DNA of 64,000 nt from Brachionus koreanus. Its lineage: Eukaryota; Rotifera; Eurotatoria; Ploima; Brachionidae. The DNA lies in assembly GCA_016987375.1 (NCBI GenBank), contig PJRA01000114.1:448518-512517 (forward strand), given 5' to 3'. Shown here piece by piece: positions 45,079-56,664 of this stretch (position 1 is its first letter; every line of letters starts with the position of its first letter). The notes below the pieces were generated by a model. It was not told where the DNA came from and made no database searches. It saw only the letters and a list, made by a program, of their open reading frames with translations. The translations under genes were made by a program, and so were the position numbers.

Positions 45079-45891
45079 TCAATATTTTTTTTGAATGACC
45101 ACCAGTTCAACTGATTCTTGATTAGAATTGACTATTGCTGATATTATTTCATTATGGTTCATTTTGCTCGCTAATTGCTTATTTATTTTCAGTAAGATAT
45201 CATTTTTTTTCAAGCCAGCTCTAAACGCCAAAGAATTATGCTCTACCTCTAAAATTTCATGCTCTTTTTGATCTTTTTTTTTTTGAGTTGTTTTTATCAT
45301 CAAACCATATTGGCTCTCATCATATTTTTTCATTATTTTTAATAGACATCGTCTTGTTATTTCATTTTTTGAATCTAAATTCAAATTTTAAATTAAAATT
45401 TTTTTCTTAAAATTGAAAAAAATTTATTTAACACTCAAAAATAAACTCATTTCCCTATTTGCCATATTTTTGGTGATTCATTCTTTGGAAAAACAATTAA
45501 ATGAGCATTTGTATAAAACAAGGACGATCTTTTTTGACGATCAAATCAACTTTATTTCGAAAAGCTTTTTTAGTAAATAATTTAACCACAAAGCTAATTT
45601 GAATTATAAATTATCAAAATACTCTTAAAATTCTACAAGTTTTATTCAAAAAAATATCATAACTTTTTTACATAAATCAATTTTTCAAAAGTAATAGAAA
45701 GTTATTTTTAATAAAAATTAATTACAACTAATTATGGATTTATTTTGAAAAATTTTCGAAAAAAATTTACCCGATTCATCGATTGAAAATGAATCATCTA
45801 GCTGATTTATTTCTTCGGATGAATATTCAGGTACTACTTTTTGTTCATAGAAATTGGACGACCATTTTGAGATATAATTAATTTTATTCAT
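45079..45891 (-). CDS. Small single-PDZ-domain protein
   Basis: Exons 45891-45771 and 45374-45079 join as G|AT and give 138 residues. Residues from about 65 form one PDZ domain: YGLMIK is the carboxylate-binding loop, followed by EILEVEHNSLAFRAGLKKND and ILLKINKQLASKMNHNEII. The order 'SlA..AGLk.gD.ll.iNg' is typical of NHERF-like PDZ domains. The first 40 residues are acidic without a known motif. There is no transmembrane segment or second domain. It is probably a cytosolic adaptor that binds C-terminal peptides, partner unknown. Confidence 0.8.
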
Positions 45892-47316
45892 TATTTCAAA
45901 TTTGATTTATTCAAAAGTTAAAAAATTCTTTTAGTTATAAATTATATCTTTGAGCTTTATTTTTATTTTAGTTTATCACATGTAAAAACTAGTTTTAATT
46001 TTTCATTATTATCAAAAAAAAACTGATTTAAGTACTTAACAAAAAATTAGCAATTTTGAAATGCAAAATATTTTATTGATTTATTGGACTTTTTAATTAA
46101 AATAAAAGCAAAAATTTATAAAGTATTAGCATTTGTTACATAAATAAAAAAATCATAAATATTTGATTTAAGTTTTTGAATTATATAATAAAAACAAAAA
46201 CTTTAACCAAGAGCAAAATAATAATTTTAATTTCTCTAAATTAAATAAACAAGTTTGGACCGATTTTATCAGAAAATTATCAAAACTTCCAAGCATTTTA
46301 AAAATGATGGTTCAACAAAATGAAAAATTTCGATTTTCTTCAGAAAAATAAGCCTGTCTTACATGCATAAATTTTCTTTATTCAAGAAATTTAAGTTTTG
46401 GTGCAATTAAGAATAAAAAATCATAAAAATCTAATAACTTTATGTTGAACTTTATACTCTTGTTAATTTGCAGGGTATATGTAGACAATGTCTAGAAGAG
46501 CTACTATATTTGCTGCACTATGTTTCTATGAAAGCATTAGTCATTAGTTTTAAAATTTAATTTTATACTTTTTTATAGATTTTCACAAATTCAAAAAAAA
46601 TGCTAAGAATTTTGGTGCATGGTTCAAATTTTTCAGATACATAAAAATAATTAAGTAAGATGGGGCAATTATTTAATGTGTGAATGGGGTGAATTTTTTT
46701 GAATGAATTTTACGGCAAAATAAAAATTAAAATTTTGTCTTAAAAGCAACCTTATAGATAGAAAAAATATCGAGGATTCCGAAAATAACATTACTTTTTT
46801 CATTGGACCTCATCAATGTGGTCAAAATTTATGTTTTTGTAAAAGGTCCGAAAAATTACCAAATAACCTATTTGCCTAAATGGGTTGATGCACTAAATTA
46901 AATTTTCACAAGAAACCAAGATACCAAATAGCTCAGATAAGCATGATATTGACAGCCTTCTGTATAAGCCATCAATACAAAACAAAAATTAAATTTAAGT
47001 ATTTTTTATTCGGATTTAAACAAGTTATTCGGTGTTTTCAAACAAAACCGAGTCGATAGACAAAAAATAGAAAAAATACGATACGCAGGACAAATGACAA
47101 AAATTAAGAATAAAACTTGCTAGATTTTTTTGCATAAAATTTTATTATTTTGATTGAAAAGTTCCATAAAATATTGTTTAAATTTAAAGCTCACTCAATT
47201 AATAAGTGAAGAAAAAATCTCATTAATAAAATAATTATTAATTAAAATAAATGAAAATTTTGAAAGAATAAAAGCAAAAAATAAAATTCAAGTGAAAATC
47301 AAAACAATCAAATGGT
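45892..47316. other. Intergenic AT-rich region
   Basis: Between the PDZ gene start and the calpain stop codon. No gene or repeat recognised. Confidence 0.45.
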
Positions 47317-50122
47317 TTACATTATCAGACATGCTCTTGAAATTATTTCACCTCCAGACCCAATTAGATCTTCAGTGGGGAACTTGTTAAAAGTTTTTCT
47401 ATTTGATTTATATTCCTCCGGTATTTCAACCTCCTCGTAATTATTCTCATATTCATCCTCATATTCATCTTCTTCATTGCAATCAATATCAATTTCACCA
47501 TTTTCTTCATTTTTAAACTGTTCTGTCACTTTCGGCTTTTTCTTTTTGTCCAGATCATAGCTTCTGATAATTACATCGTTTGATAAGGCACCTTCAATAA
47601 AAACTCTCAAAAGATAACTTCCTTCAGTATCTTTATTAAACAAGCTTGGAATGATAACATATTCGCCGGGCTCTAAGTCAAGCTTAACGCTCACTTCTCG
47701 CTGAGATAAATAAAAGTAATGAGAAAACACTTCTTCTAAATCTGAGTAAATATATTTTTTTTTAGAACCCACACCATCTTTTTTCTTATAAACTGAGCAA
47801 TTGATAGGCTCATTTGATTGTTCATATGATCCGTCTCTTTCTAAACGCCGCTTAGTTTGGTCTTTATGAATTAAAGAAATAATTGTTGATACAAGACTGT
47901 CTTGATTGTTTTGTAGCTTGATTGTAATCAAATGTTGAGGATTTTTCCAAAAATCTTCATACCGTTCGTTTCCACATCCACCAGCATTCAATCCACTAAT
48001 CCATTGACCATTCATTTGTTTTTTAATCCAATCATATTTGACACCCATTTCAGCAGTATCAGCAGAAAATGTGTTCATATCTATATGAACCACATCTAAG
48101 CCATCAAATTCCTTTATAAAATCAGACAACAAAATCAAAAATTGACCATCAGATTGATCGTTCATTCCAAGTGATTGCTTAAGTTCAGGACTTAAGCTCT
48201 GCCATTCTTGGGACTTTGGACCCCAATTTCCACTATAAGACTTTGCTTGCCCCCATGGATTCCGAATTCTATACAAACAAAATATAAAATTAAGTTATCT
48301 CATCTTGAAAAAATTTAAATGTTTTGATGTTAAAAATATACTTTTTAACTTTTTGTTAGAAATATATTAGTCCTTATGCAGTGTCTCAGTGCAGCATACA
48401 GGCTGCTCATTTCCTTTTTTAGTACCTTTTTGAGCAAAGGTTCCGATCGGACACAGAGGTGACTACATCAAGTAGATCATCTAAGCATCTGAGAGCGGTC
48501 CCCTATTTTTAATTAAAAGAGTTTTAAAAAGCCCCTTACTACCAAGAAATTCAGAAAATTATCAAGTTGTGGGGATCAGATCAGATTTTCAAGATCTCGA
48601 AAATGTGAAATCTGTCTAAAAATAAATTTTTTGAAATTCTTTTTTATTTTTAAATAAATATTTTAAAAGTTTAGAATTTTTATTTCGAGTGGACATCGTC
48701 GGTGGCGGCAATAAGATTGCCTAAACTGCAAGGGAAAAATTTTTTTTTTTAAAAATCTATTAGAATTCTAAGTTTAAAATGGGTTTTGTAAATACAACAT
48801 GGTGAAACATTCATAATTGTATTATTAAGAACATTCTAAAAATTTGCAGAATATAATTTTTAAAATTTTTTAACACTCAAAGGACCGGTGACAATTTTAA
48901 ACTTTCATATATCTTATAAGGAATTAATCATATCGACCTAAAACTTTTTGTATCTGCTACTATAAATAAATTTTTTAAAATTAAATTTAATTTTTGGAAA
49001 TTCGAAGAACGGTTCCAAAGATAGAGCATAAAAAAGGTGGAAAATTGACACCGGTCCTTTGAGTCTCATCACAATCAAATAGATTAAGAAAGCCAACAAA
49101 AATATTACATGGCAAAAATTTTTAAAAATCATGTTTTAATATCCTAAAATTATTCATTACTTTAAGCTATTTTTTATCTTATTTTGTTTTGTAAAAAAAA
49201 GTGAAAAATACTTCAAAAGTTTAATTGAGCTTTCGTGTGATTCTTCATCGCTTGTTTTTCTTAGTACATATTCGCCATTATTATTCAAAATTTCATAGGC
49301 ATTTAGAACAGTATAAGCATGGCCGAGTGTAAGTCCATTTTCTTGTGAATATTCATCTCCTTTCCCATCTCTTACGTCAATTGTGGCGCCAACGAGAGAC
49401 CTCTGTTCAAATGATTGAAAGAGTATTTTCCACAAGCTAGTTGAATCCACAATTCTGGAACTACCATCATCATATTGTTTTTTTCTAAATCTAAATCGCT
49501 CATGAACTCCACCAGTCATGTCAATTAAAGCATCGACGGTGTCTCCTCCGTCCAAGAACTCGTAACATAGATTCAATTTAGCATAGGCTTTTTCAAATAG
49601 TGGGCCGAACATTTCATTTTTGTCCTTGTTATTGTGACAGAACCATAATGAATTGTTCTCATCCACAGGTAGTCTATCATCAACAACCACTTCTAACCAT
49701 TCACCAAATCGCCAAAATCTGAACCTAAAAATTCCAGCATAATCTGTTTCAAATGATTGATCTGGTGGAATTACAATGTTTGAATATTCTGGGACTGAAA
49801 CAACAGCGGCCATTGCAGAAATAACCCAACTTAAAAAAAATTTAGCACATTTTTTAACATTTACTTTATTTATCATTTACCAATCACCTATTGAACCCTG
49901 ATCAAGATCATTTGGTTCAATTTTTCCCTGGATAAAGACTGGTGAACTTTCACAAAATTCACTAGGACGTTTCCAAAAAATTTGTTTTTCATTGTTTCTT
50001 TTTTTATAAATGCTCGAAATATCAGCCAAAAATTGGTCATCCTCAAAGAGTCCACCTGAACTTAATAAATCTTGTTTGATTGAATCATAGTTTTGATCTA
50101 GATACGACTTGAAATTCGACAT
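47317..50122 (-). CDS. Calpain-type cysteine protease with C-terminal CaaX box
   Basis: Exons 50122-49881, 49829-49212 and 48268-47317 join in phase to 603 residues. The protease core is complete: DQGSIGD then Cys81-Trp82, His251 in LTLGHAYTVLNAYEI, and Asn290 in IRNPWGQ, the classical calpain triad. A beta-sandwich domain follows (about 360-520, including YEDFWKNPQHLITI). There is no penta-EF-hand domain, so it is an atypical calpain. An acidic run (EENGEIDID to EEVEIPEEY) precedes the end. The last four residues, CLIM (600-603), fit a CaaX prenylation signal, Met favouring farnesyl. Calpains are calcium-activated intracellular proteases that cut regulatory and cytoskeletal proteins; membrane anchoring is inferred. 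The catalytic Cys codon is split by intron 1. Confidence 0.92.
48269..49211 (-). other. Intron 2 of the calpain gene
   Basis: 943 nt from donor GTATTT to acceptor TTTGTATAG. It contains an inverted-repeat element (48875-49064) and a GC-richer patch at 48375-48510. Confidence 0.75.
48875..49064. mobile_element. MITE-like inverted-repeat element in a calpain intron
   Basis: Ends ACTCAAAGGACCGGTGACAA and the complement of ACTCAAAGGACCGGTGTCAA, about 23 bp with one mismatch, 190 bp overall. It is non-coding. No sure target duplication. Confidence 0.7.
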
Positions 50123-51229
50123 TTTTATTTTTAAATCAGCGATAGTAAAGTCGAGGATTTATTTATTAGTTTCATTAAATTTTTGCTGTTTAGCAACGTT
50201 TTAATTTTAAAAAAGAGTTTTGTGTTGCATATTTTATTCCAAAACAGTAGCTATGGTGTTTTATGATATTTAGGTATTGACGTAATATTTTTATTTATTT
50301 AATCATAGGAATTTATTTTAAAAAAGAAAATTAAAAAAGATTTATATTATAGTTTTGCCTTACCACATGACTTTTTTATTAAAATTTTAAATTAAAGAAA
50401 ATAAGGATGAAAGATCCGAAATTCGATAAATCAAAAAGACCCACCAGTAAACCGGTTGATAGGCTTAGCCCAAATTTTACCCTTTTGCTCCACAAAATAA
50501 CTATATTTTCAAGTTAATTTTCAGTTATTTTTTAAACGCGTTAGATATATTTAAAAAATAAAAAAATTATTGGTAGGAAAACAAATATACTGCAAATAAA
50601 GTTATTTTTAAATTAACAATAACACAATTAATAAATAGTGTCAAATATAATTAAAACAGATTCATTTTTATTTATTAGCAACAAATTTAAAAAAAAAATT
50701 GAAACAGTTTTACTTGATAATAAAAACAAAAAATAATTTGATTAAAATAAAACCATCTAGAAATGGTCGAAAATGGTCAAGAAGACACTTTCAACATTGC
50801 TATTCAATGACTTAGATAACCAGTTGTTTAAAAAAATTATCAAAATTATGAAAAGTTTGATTTAATACAAACTCTTTTAACAAAAGATTGGACGGATGCA
50901 TACAGTCTAAAAAGACTTGATAAAAGAGATACCAGAAGTGGAAACAAGTTTTATATTCCATCTAAATAATGAAGTAATCCTTCCTTTCAGCTGCATTAAA
51001 AAAAAATACATGGTTGTTTGTAATTTCGTATGTAATTATTAAATGGCATAGGATTAATTATAATAGATAAAAGGCTGAATTTTACTAAATATTATATTAA
51101 AAGATAAAAAAGATGAAATCAACAAGATATTTTTATTAAATAATAGAAAAAACCAAACACTAAATAAAAATATTTTTTACTGGATAAAGAAATTATTAAA
51201 TAGACAAGAAAATGAAAAAAAACTACATA
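50123..51229. other. Intergenic AT-rich region
   Basis: Promoter side of the calpain gene and AT-rich sequence. 50760-50990 is slightly more balanced in composition but has no continuous frame. Confidence 0.4.
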
Positions 51230-51480
51230 AAATAAATGAGTTCTTAATTTTTTCTTCTAATATTGATTCTATTATATTTTTACGCAACTCATGAACATGT
51301 TCAGCTTCAATTTGATTATTGTTTGAAGCAGCTCTTTTGTTTGATTGAGTGGTTAGACTTTTTTTTTTGGTCTACCACGACCACGTATGGGCTGAGTTGT
51401 TTCTACACTAGCAGTAATTCTTAATTCAACGTGGTTTATTTCTCATCAAAATCTTTCAAATCAAGATTATCAATTGGATT
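51230..51480 (-). pseudogene. Decayed coding fragment with AT-hook motif
   Basis: One minus frame reads HVELRITASVETTQPI then RGRGRPKKK, an AT-hook core (RGRP) for minor-groove DNA binding. It continues after a frame change with KRAASNNNQIEAEHVHELRK. A stop and a frame slip in the A run make it non-functional as read. It may be an exon of a lost gene or part of a transposon protein. Confidence 0.35.
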
Positions 51481-52389
51481 TCTCTCATTTGAGCAGTTGT
51501 GTATGAAACCATTCTCCATTAAACTCAATAATTTTTTTAAAAATCTATCATCAGTGTTAATTGTATCCAGTTAATTAATAAAATTATAAAGCATTTTAAT
51601 ATTCTTCTCTATTAATAAGCCTATTAATTCTATTAGTTAATAATTTTATATAGGTGTTAAATTTATTATCTAGCAGATAATTTTTTTTATATAGAACATT
51701 TAATACATTTAGCTAAGTTCATCTTTTTTTATAGTATACATTAATATTATGTGATAATTAAATATGGCCATATTATTATAATAAAAATGATAATAATTTA
51801 ATAATCAAAGCTTCAGCAGATTTTGCCGATTTTGCTCTATTTTGATTATATCAAATATCAATAAATAAAATTGTTCCTTATTTCAGTTTTATTTATACAT
51901 AAATATAAAAATGATATAGATGATAATTACTTTGTCAAATTTTTTGTTTAAATTTTTTCAGTCCAGGTACCAATTAAAAAAAATGTTAGTTTGATGATCA
52001 TTTATTCATAAAATAAAATTTTTTTACTCCTTATAAAAAAATGTGATAGATAGAAAAAAATTAGGTGTTGTTGATGTTTGGGACTCTCAATTACCCTCAT
52101 TTCTATTCTCGCTTCTAAAGATATTTTTATTTAACGTTAAAAAAAAGCTTTTAATTATATTTAATTAATAATAAATGTAATTCTTGTGTTAAAGAATACT
52201 CAAAATAAAATCAAAAATTTAACTAAATCTCACTAGTTTTTTTTTAGTTTAAAATTTCACTTATGGATGATATGCAAATATCAAACAAAAACAAGCTTAT
52301 TGTTCAACAGACTCAAAATTATATAATTATTCAAAAAAAAATTTTTTTAAGGAATATATCTAAACAGATATCATAGAATTAAAATGAGA
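51481..52389. other. AT-rich non-coding sequence
   Basis: No gene or repeat recognised. Confidence 0.45.
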
Positions 52390-52900
52390 AAAAGTTCGAT
52401 CCCTTCCAGCTCTTGTATTTTTGTCATTGATCTTTTAACTTAGTGAATATTAGAATTATTTTTAAGAAACAAACCCAGATTTCAGTTGACCAAAGAATGA
52501 TATTTTTCTTGATGTTAAATACAAATTCGTTCTATTTGTTCTGAATAAAGTTTTGCATTTAAAAACACTACCTTCTTTAATCAGCTCAAAGTTTATTACC
52601 TGTTGGAAATACCACCAAAAATGACTTTTTATTCCTTTGAAGCCTTGAATCACCAATATTAAATTTTTAACCAGTCTTGTACCCTTCTACTTTATGCACA
52701 TTTCCAATTTCTAGTAAACACATTTCAAAATTTTCTGCTGTTACTGATAGACCTTTCATCCAAGACACGGCGTAACTGTACCCAAATTTAAGAGTTTTCA
52801 TTAAAGTTTTCTTATTTTTTAGAATTAAATAAACAAATAGTGAGACATGTCAATTTGAAGAGCATTCAATTCTTTTGAAATATATGACTCAAATCTTTTA
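52390..52900 (-). pseudogene. Degenerate mariner-like transposon relic
   Basis: Nucleotide segments match the relics at 25.4-25.7 kb (GGGTACAAGA; ACAAAAATACAAGAGCTGGA against TCAAAAATAGAAGAGCTGAA) and at 27.2-27.6 kb (GTTGACCAAAGAA). A frame containing LYSEQIERI resembles the mariner 'Y..QL.rl' segment. All frames are broken. Confidence 0.5.
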
Positions 52901-53815
52901 ACCAAAAAAGTAAGTGATCTAAAAAATTTTAGCTGATTCAAAAAAAAACTTGTGATAAAATGAAAAAAATATGCAATGGCAAAAATTTATATGTAATCAA
53001 AAAAAAAAGAAACATAAATACTACATTTTAAGCTTATAAAGTGAAGTCTCATGAAGTATTGCGTCACCAACTTAAGTTATTTAAGAAAATATAATTTGTA
53101 AAAAAAAAATACAAAAAACATTTGATCTTAATTTATTGTGTTTAAAATTAACATTAGCTGATCAGATGTATGTGATCGAAAAAAATTTTATGTGATTGAA
53201 AAAAAAATTGATCAATTTTAATCACATAATTGGTGATCATGATCGATTACTAATTCCGACAAATGAAATTGGTCACATTTTATGTGATCGACCGGTCACA
53301 TACTATTATAGACCCAAAAAATTTTTAGAATTACAGAGATGATAGAATCAAAAAATATCAAACTCAACATAAAAATATATTTTTTATTTTTTTATTCCTT
53401 ATTCGCTACTTGTGGAGCATAGGGAACATAAAATATTAAATCTTAAAAAATTTTAAAATAGCTGGAAAGAAGTCAGCTAAAAAAATTAATTTTCCTCACG
53501 TCTCTAAATGTTTTTTATAAAGCTTTAAGAAATTAGATAAATATACAGAGATTATAATAAATTTGATTTTATTTGTTTAATTAAATTAGGCGGTCTTTAA
53601 CATAATATTTAAAACAATATAAAATTTTTACCATTTTGAAATTTTTTATGCTTGAATGACTTAGAATACGAATGTGTCATAATCTAAGAATTTCTATTAA
53701 TACAATAACCCATGGACATTGCTTAATAGAATGGAATTTAGTATTTTTTTCTATTTAAAAGCAAAATAGAATTTAAAAAATTTATATTTTTTTAAATTAA
53801 ATTTATTTTTCTAAA
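52901..53815. other. Intergenic region with a GTGATC-rich palindromic patch
   Basis: 53156-53305 repeats TATGTGATCG, GATCA and GGTCACAT in both orientations. The remainder is AT-rich and includes the upstream region of the sulfotransferase. Confidence 0.45.
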
Positions 53816-54879
53816 ATGGAAACACATGTCAAGTTTTCAAATTCTTTTGAGCTTGTATCAGACAAGTCTAGTGAATTTTATATTGAAGAAGAGAAATTCA
53901 GTGAAGAATATGTCGAAGGCAGTGAATTTAAATTTAAAAAAATCGAAAATATTTTTTTGCCTGTCATAGTAAGAAATTTGTCGTCTATTAAAACTTTAGA
54001 ATTGAGGCCAGACGATATATTTGTTGTTGGCTTTCCTAAGTCGGGAACCACTTGGGTTGAAGAAATTGTCTGGCTTTTGCAAAACAACTTGGATTTTGAA
54101 AATTCTTTAAGAATTAAACACTTTCAAAGAGTTTACTTTATTGATATGGGGCTTTCAAAGGGAAAAAAAAGACAATTAGAAGAGATGACCGGTACACGAG
54201 TTTTCAAGTCTCACTTACCAATCAAGTATCTACCAGATAATGTGGAAAAAAATTCAAAAGTAAATATTTAAAATAAGAATCTATAAATTTATTCTATTTG
54301 AATTTAGATAGTGTATGTTGTTCGAAATCCGAAAGACATGCTTGTTTCTTATTTTCACTTTTCGCGAGCTTTGCTTTTCACCAATTTTTCTGGCAGTTTT
54401 GAATTATTTGTAAGACATTTTTTAAACAATAAACTTTGGTATGGATCTTGGTGGGAACACGTAAAAGAATATTTAAATATTCAAAATGTGCATATTATTC
54501 AATATGAAGAACTTTTAGAGGTAATTTTTAAAAAATTTTATTTACAATTTGTTCAACTTAATTCTAAAAGAGACCTATTGAGACAATAAAATCTTTGAGT
54601 GGCTTTCTTGGTAAAAGTTATTCGATTGCAGATATACACAAATTAATAAATTTTACTTCAATTGATAACATGAAAAAGTATTCATCATTTGATTTCGAAG
54701 GAATTTTCAAAAACCACAAAGATGATTACACAAAATTCAATTTTTTTCGCAAAGGCCAAATTGGAAATTGGATTGAATATTTCAACGAGGATCAATCAAA
54801 GCAAGTTGATGAAGTTATTAAAGAACATTTGGAAGGTCTAATTGATTTCAAATTTTTTTCATCAAATAACAAATTTTAG
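53816..54879 (+). CDS. Cytosolic sulfotransferase (SULT family)
   Basis: Exons 53816-54259, 54308-54520 and 54571-54879 join in phase to 321 residues, close to the roughly 290-300 of the family. PAPS-binding PKSGTTW lies at residues 74-80, the catalytic-type His at 133 in FKSHLP, the RNPKDMLVS 3'-phosphate loop at 154-162, and RKGQIGNW at 279-286, matching the 'RKG..GDW' signature with Asn for Asp. The enzyme transfers sulfate from PAPS to hydroxyl or amine groups of small molecules; the substrate cannot be told from sequence. No signal peptide or membrane segment, so it is cytosolic. The N-terminal extension of about 30 acidic residues is unusual. Confidence 0.95.
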
Positions 54880-54943
54880 ATTTAATTATTCAAATAAAAT
54901 TTCTAGTTTATTTAAAAGATTTAGAATTTTAAAGTTTTAAAAA

Positions 54944-55076
54944 TTATACAGTTCTGCTTTTCTTTTTAAGTTCGACATCAGTCTCATCAACTACATCATC
55001 AGTATTTTGATCTATTGAATCAACTGGTCTTAATATTGAGGTTGTTGATGTTTCTGAATCACTCACATTTTTAAAA
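54944..55076 (-). CDS. Possible orphan 3' exon
   Basis: The minus strand is open for about 43 codons: SDSETSTTSILRP, then DDVVDETDVELKKKSRTV and a stop at 54944. Composition (Asp/Ser/Thr then a basic end) differs from the surrounding AT-rich noise and looks coding. No ATG starts the frame, so it would be a final exon of a minus-strand gene, but I could not link it in phase to the four-TM gene upstream. Confidence 0.3.
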
Positions 55077-55458
55077 AAAGAAATATTTAAAAAAAAAATA
55101 ATTATCATACTTATCAACTAGTATCTTATAGATTAAAACTAATCAATTAAGTCGATTTACATTTTTTGAGTAGAAATGCATGTCATATTAGATACTCAAA
55201 AATTATATTAGGTATTTATTTTATTACATATTCTTCTTTGAAAATTAAATACTAAAATAAATAGTATATCAAAAGAGCAACAAATTTTTTTAATTAACTT
55301 TTTAGACGAAAATATTACTTGGAATTTGAAAAAAATTCATCTTAAATTTTTATTCATTTTGATAATGAAGATTAGATTAGAATCAAGTTTTAAATAAAAA
55401 AAAAACTAAGAATTAATTAAATACATAAAAATGAAATTATTTTTTTAAAGATAATTCT
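55077..55458. other. AT-rich spacer
   Basis: No feature recognised between the orphan exon and the first four-TM gene. Confidence 0.4.
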
Positions 55459-56169
55459 TTATATCTTGTCACCATCTAACTCTACATGATAAACGGGTGG
55501 AATCGGATAAAAATACTTGTATATATATTCCCATAGGTCGTCATACCATGAATCTTCATATACAGAAAATTGGTAAAATCTTGACACAAAAAGATCAATT
55601 ATATACATTGCAACAGCTATTATGCCCATTATCTTCAAGAATCATAAATAAATCTATTTGAATTTTGATGAAAATTTACCCCTGATGTTACAAAAAAGTA
55701 TCTCTTTACTGCATTGCTAAATAGCTCATTATCAATAGCCTTTTCAGCTACAATAAGTGGTATTGAGGCACCCAGTAAACCAAACGCCATTAAAATGTCA
55801 AATACCTTAAATTAATTTAAAAATTTTAATCGCAATTTTAAATAGTCTATTTTACATTTATAACCAAAGAAATAATGCGTGATGTTTGCAAGACAAACAA
55901 ATTTATGGCGAGCATAGCGATCGCTAAAACTGCAAGACCTAGTGAAACTGAAAAAAAAACAGTTGCTGCAATTCTTGATGATTTCCATGTCTGTGAAACT
56001 TCTGTCGAAAATGCAACTGAGTCTTTGGGAATCAAACCAACTAGTATAAGTCCAACAAGAAGAACAAGCTATAAAAAAAGCATTTTATTTAAATTTTTTA
56101 TTTTAATCTTATAAGTACAGCAGTAAACAATCTGAAACCGATTAATACAAATAAAATCACCAAACTCAT
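55459..56169 (-). CDS. Four-transmembrane protein, paralogue 1
   Basis: Exons 56169-56119, 56068-55856, 55805-55680 and 55632-55459, all joined in phase 0, give 187 residues. Four hydrophobic segments are visible: the first 31 residues, a block containing AATVFFSVSLGLAVLAIAM, one with FGLLGASIPLIV, and one with MGIIAVAMYIIDLFVSRFYQF. The C-terminus is Tyr/Asp-rich and cytosolic-looking. The family is unknown to me; a MARVEL- or tetraspan-like fold is possible but no signature is present. Exon sizes, phases and motifs (ASIPLIV; SRFYQF) match the neighbour at 56665-57561, so the two arose by tandem duplication. The ATG at 56169 is directly after a possible acceptor, so a further 5' exon may exist. 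Confidence 0.75.
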
Positions 56170-56664
56170 TTGTGCTTCACTCTTGTTCTAAAAATGTCTC
56201 ATTCTATTTAAATCATTTGAGTTAAGTATTTATAATTTCTCATTATCATTTATTTTTCAGAATAGATCAGATAAATTTTTTCATTTTGTTTAGTGTCTAT
56301 AAACACATTAGACAATAGTGACAAAAAATAAACCGAATGTTTTTAAAATTTTTTCAAATACAAAACAAGAGTGGAGAATTTTTTGTTTTAAACAAAACTT
56401 TAATGTGTATACAAATGTTGATCATGATAAGAAATAATACAAACTTAATTAAACTTTGTTTATTAATTTTTAAAATAAGCCTAAAAGCATTGTATCATTA
56501 CAAAGTAATATTTCGTATCACTTAGCTCGATCCTAAAAATCTATGGGACATAAATAATTTTTTATTAAATTTTAGTTTTCAAATAAATTTTAGAAAATTT
56601 TAATTTTTTATTTTTAAATGGTAGAATTGCTGAGATCACTGAGTCAAAGGTTCGTTAATTTTTT
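56170..56664. other. Spacer between the two four-TM genes
   Basis: 495 bp, AT-rich, presumed promoter of paralogue 1 and 3' end of paralogue 2. Confidence 0.5.

Noticed and set aside
48938..49132. 64-codon minus-strand frame in calpain intron 2
   Set aside because: It lies over the MITE-like element and breaks none of the intron evidence; no similarity was seen.
55875..56114. Plus-strand frame opposite four-TM paralogue 1
   Set aside because: It is the antisense of conserved exon 2, and the minus-strand reading is supported by the paralogue.
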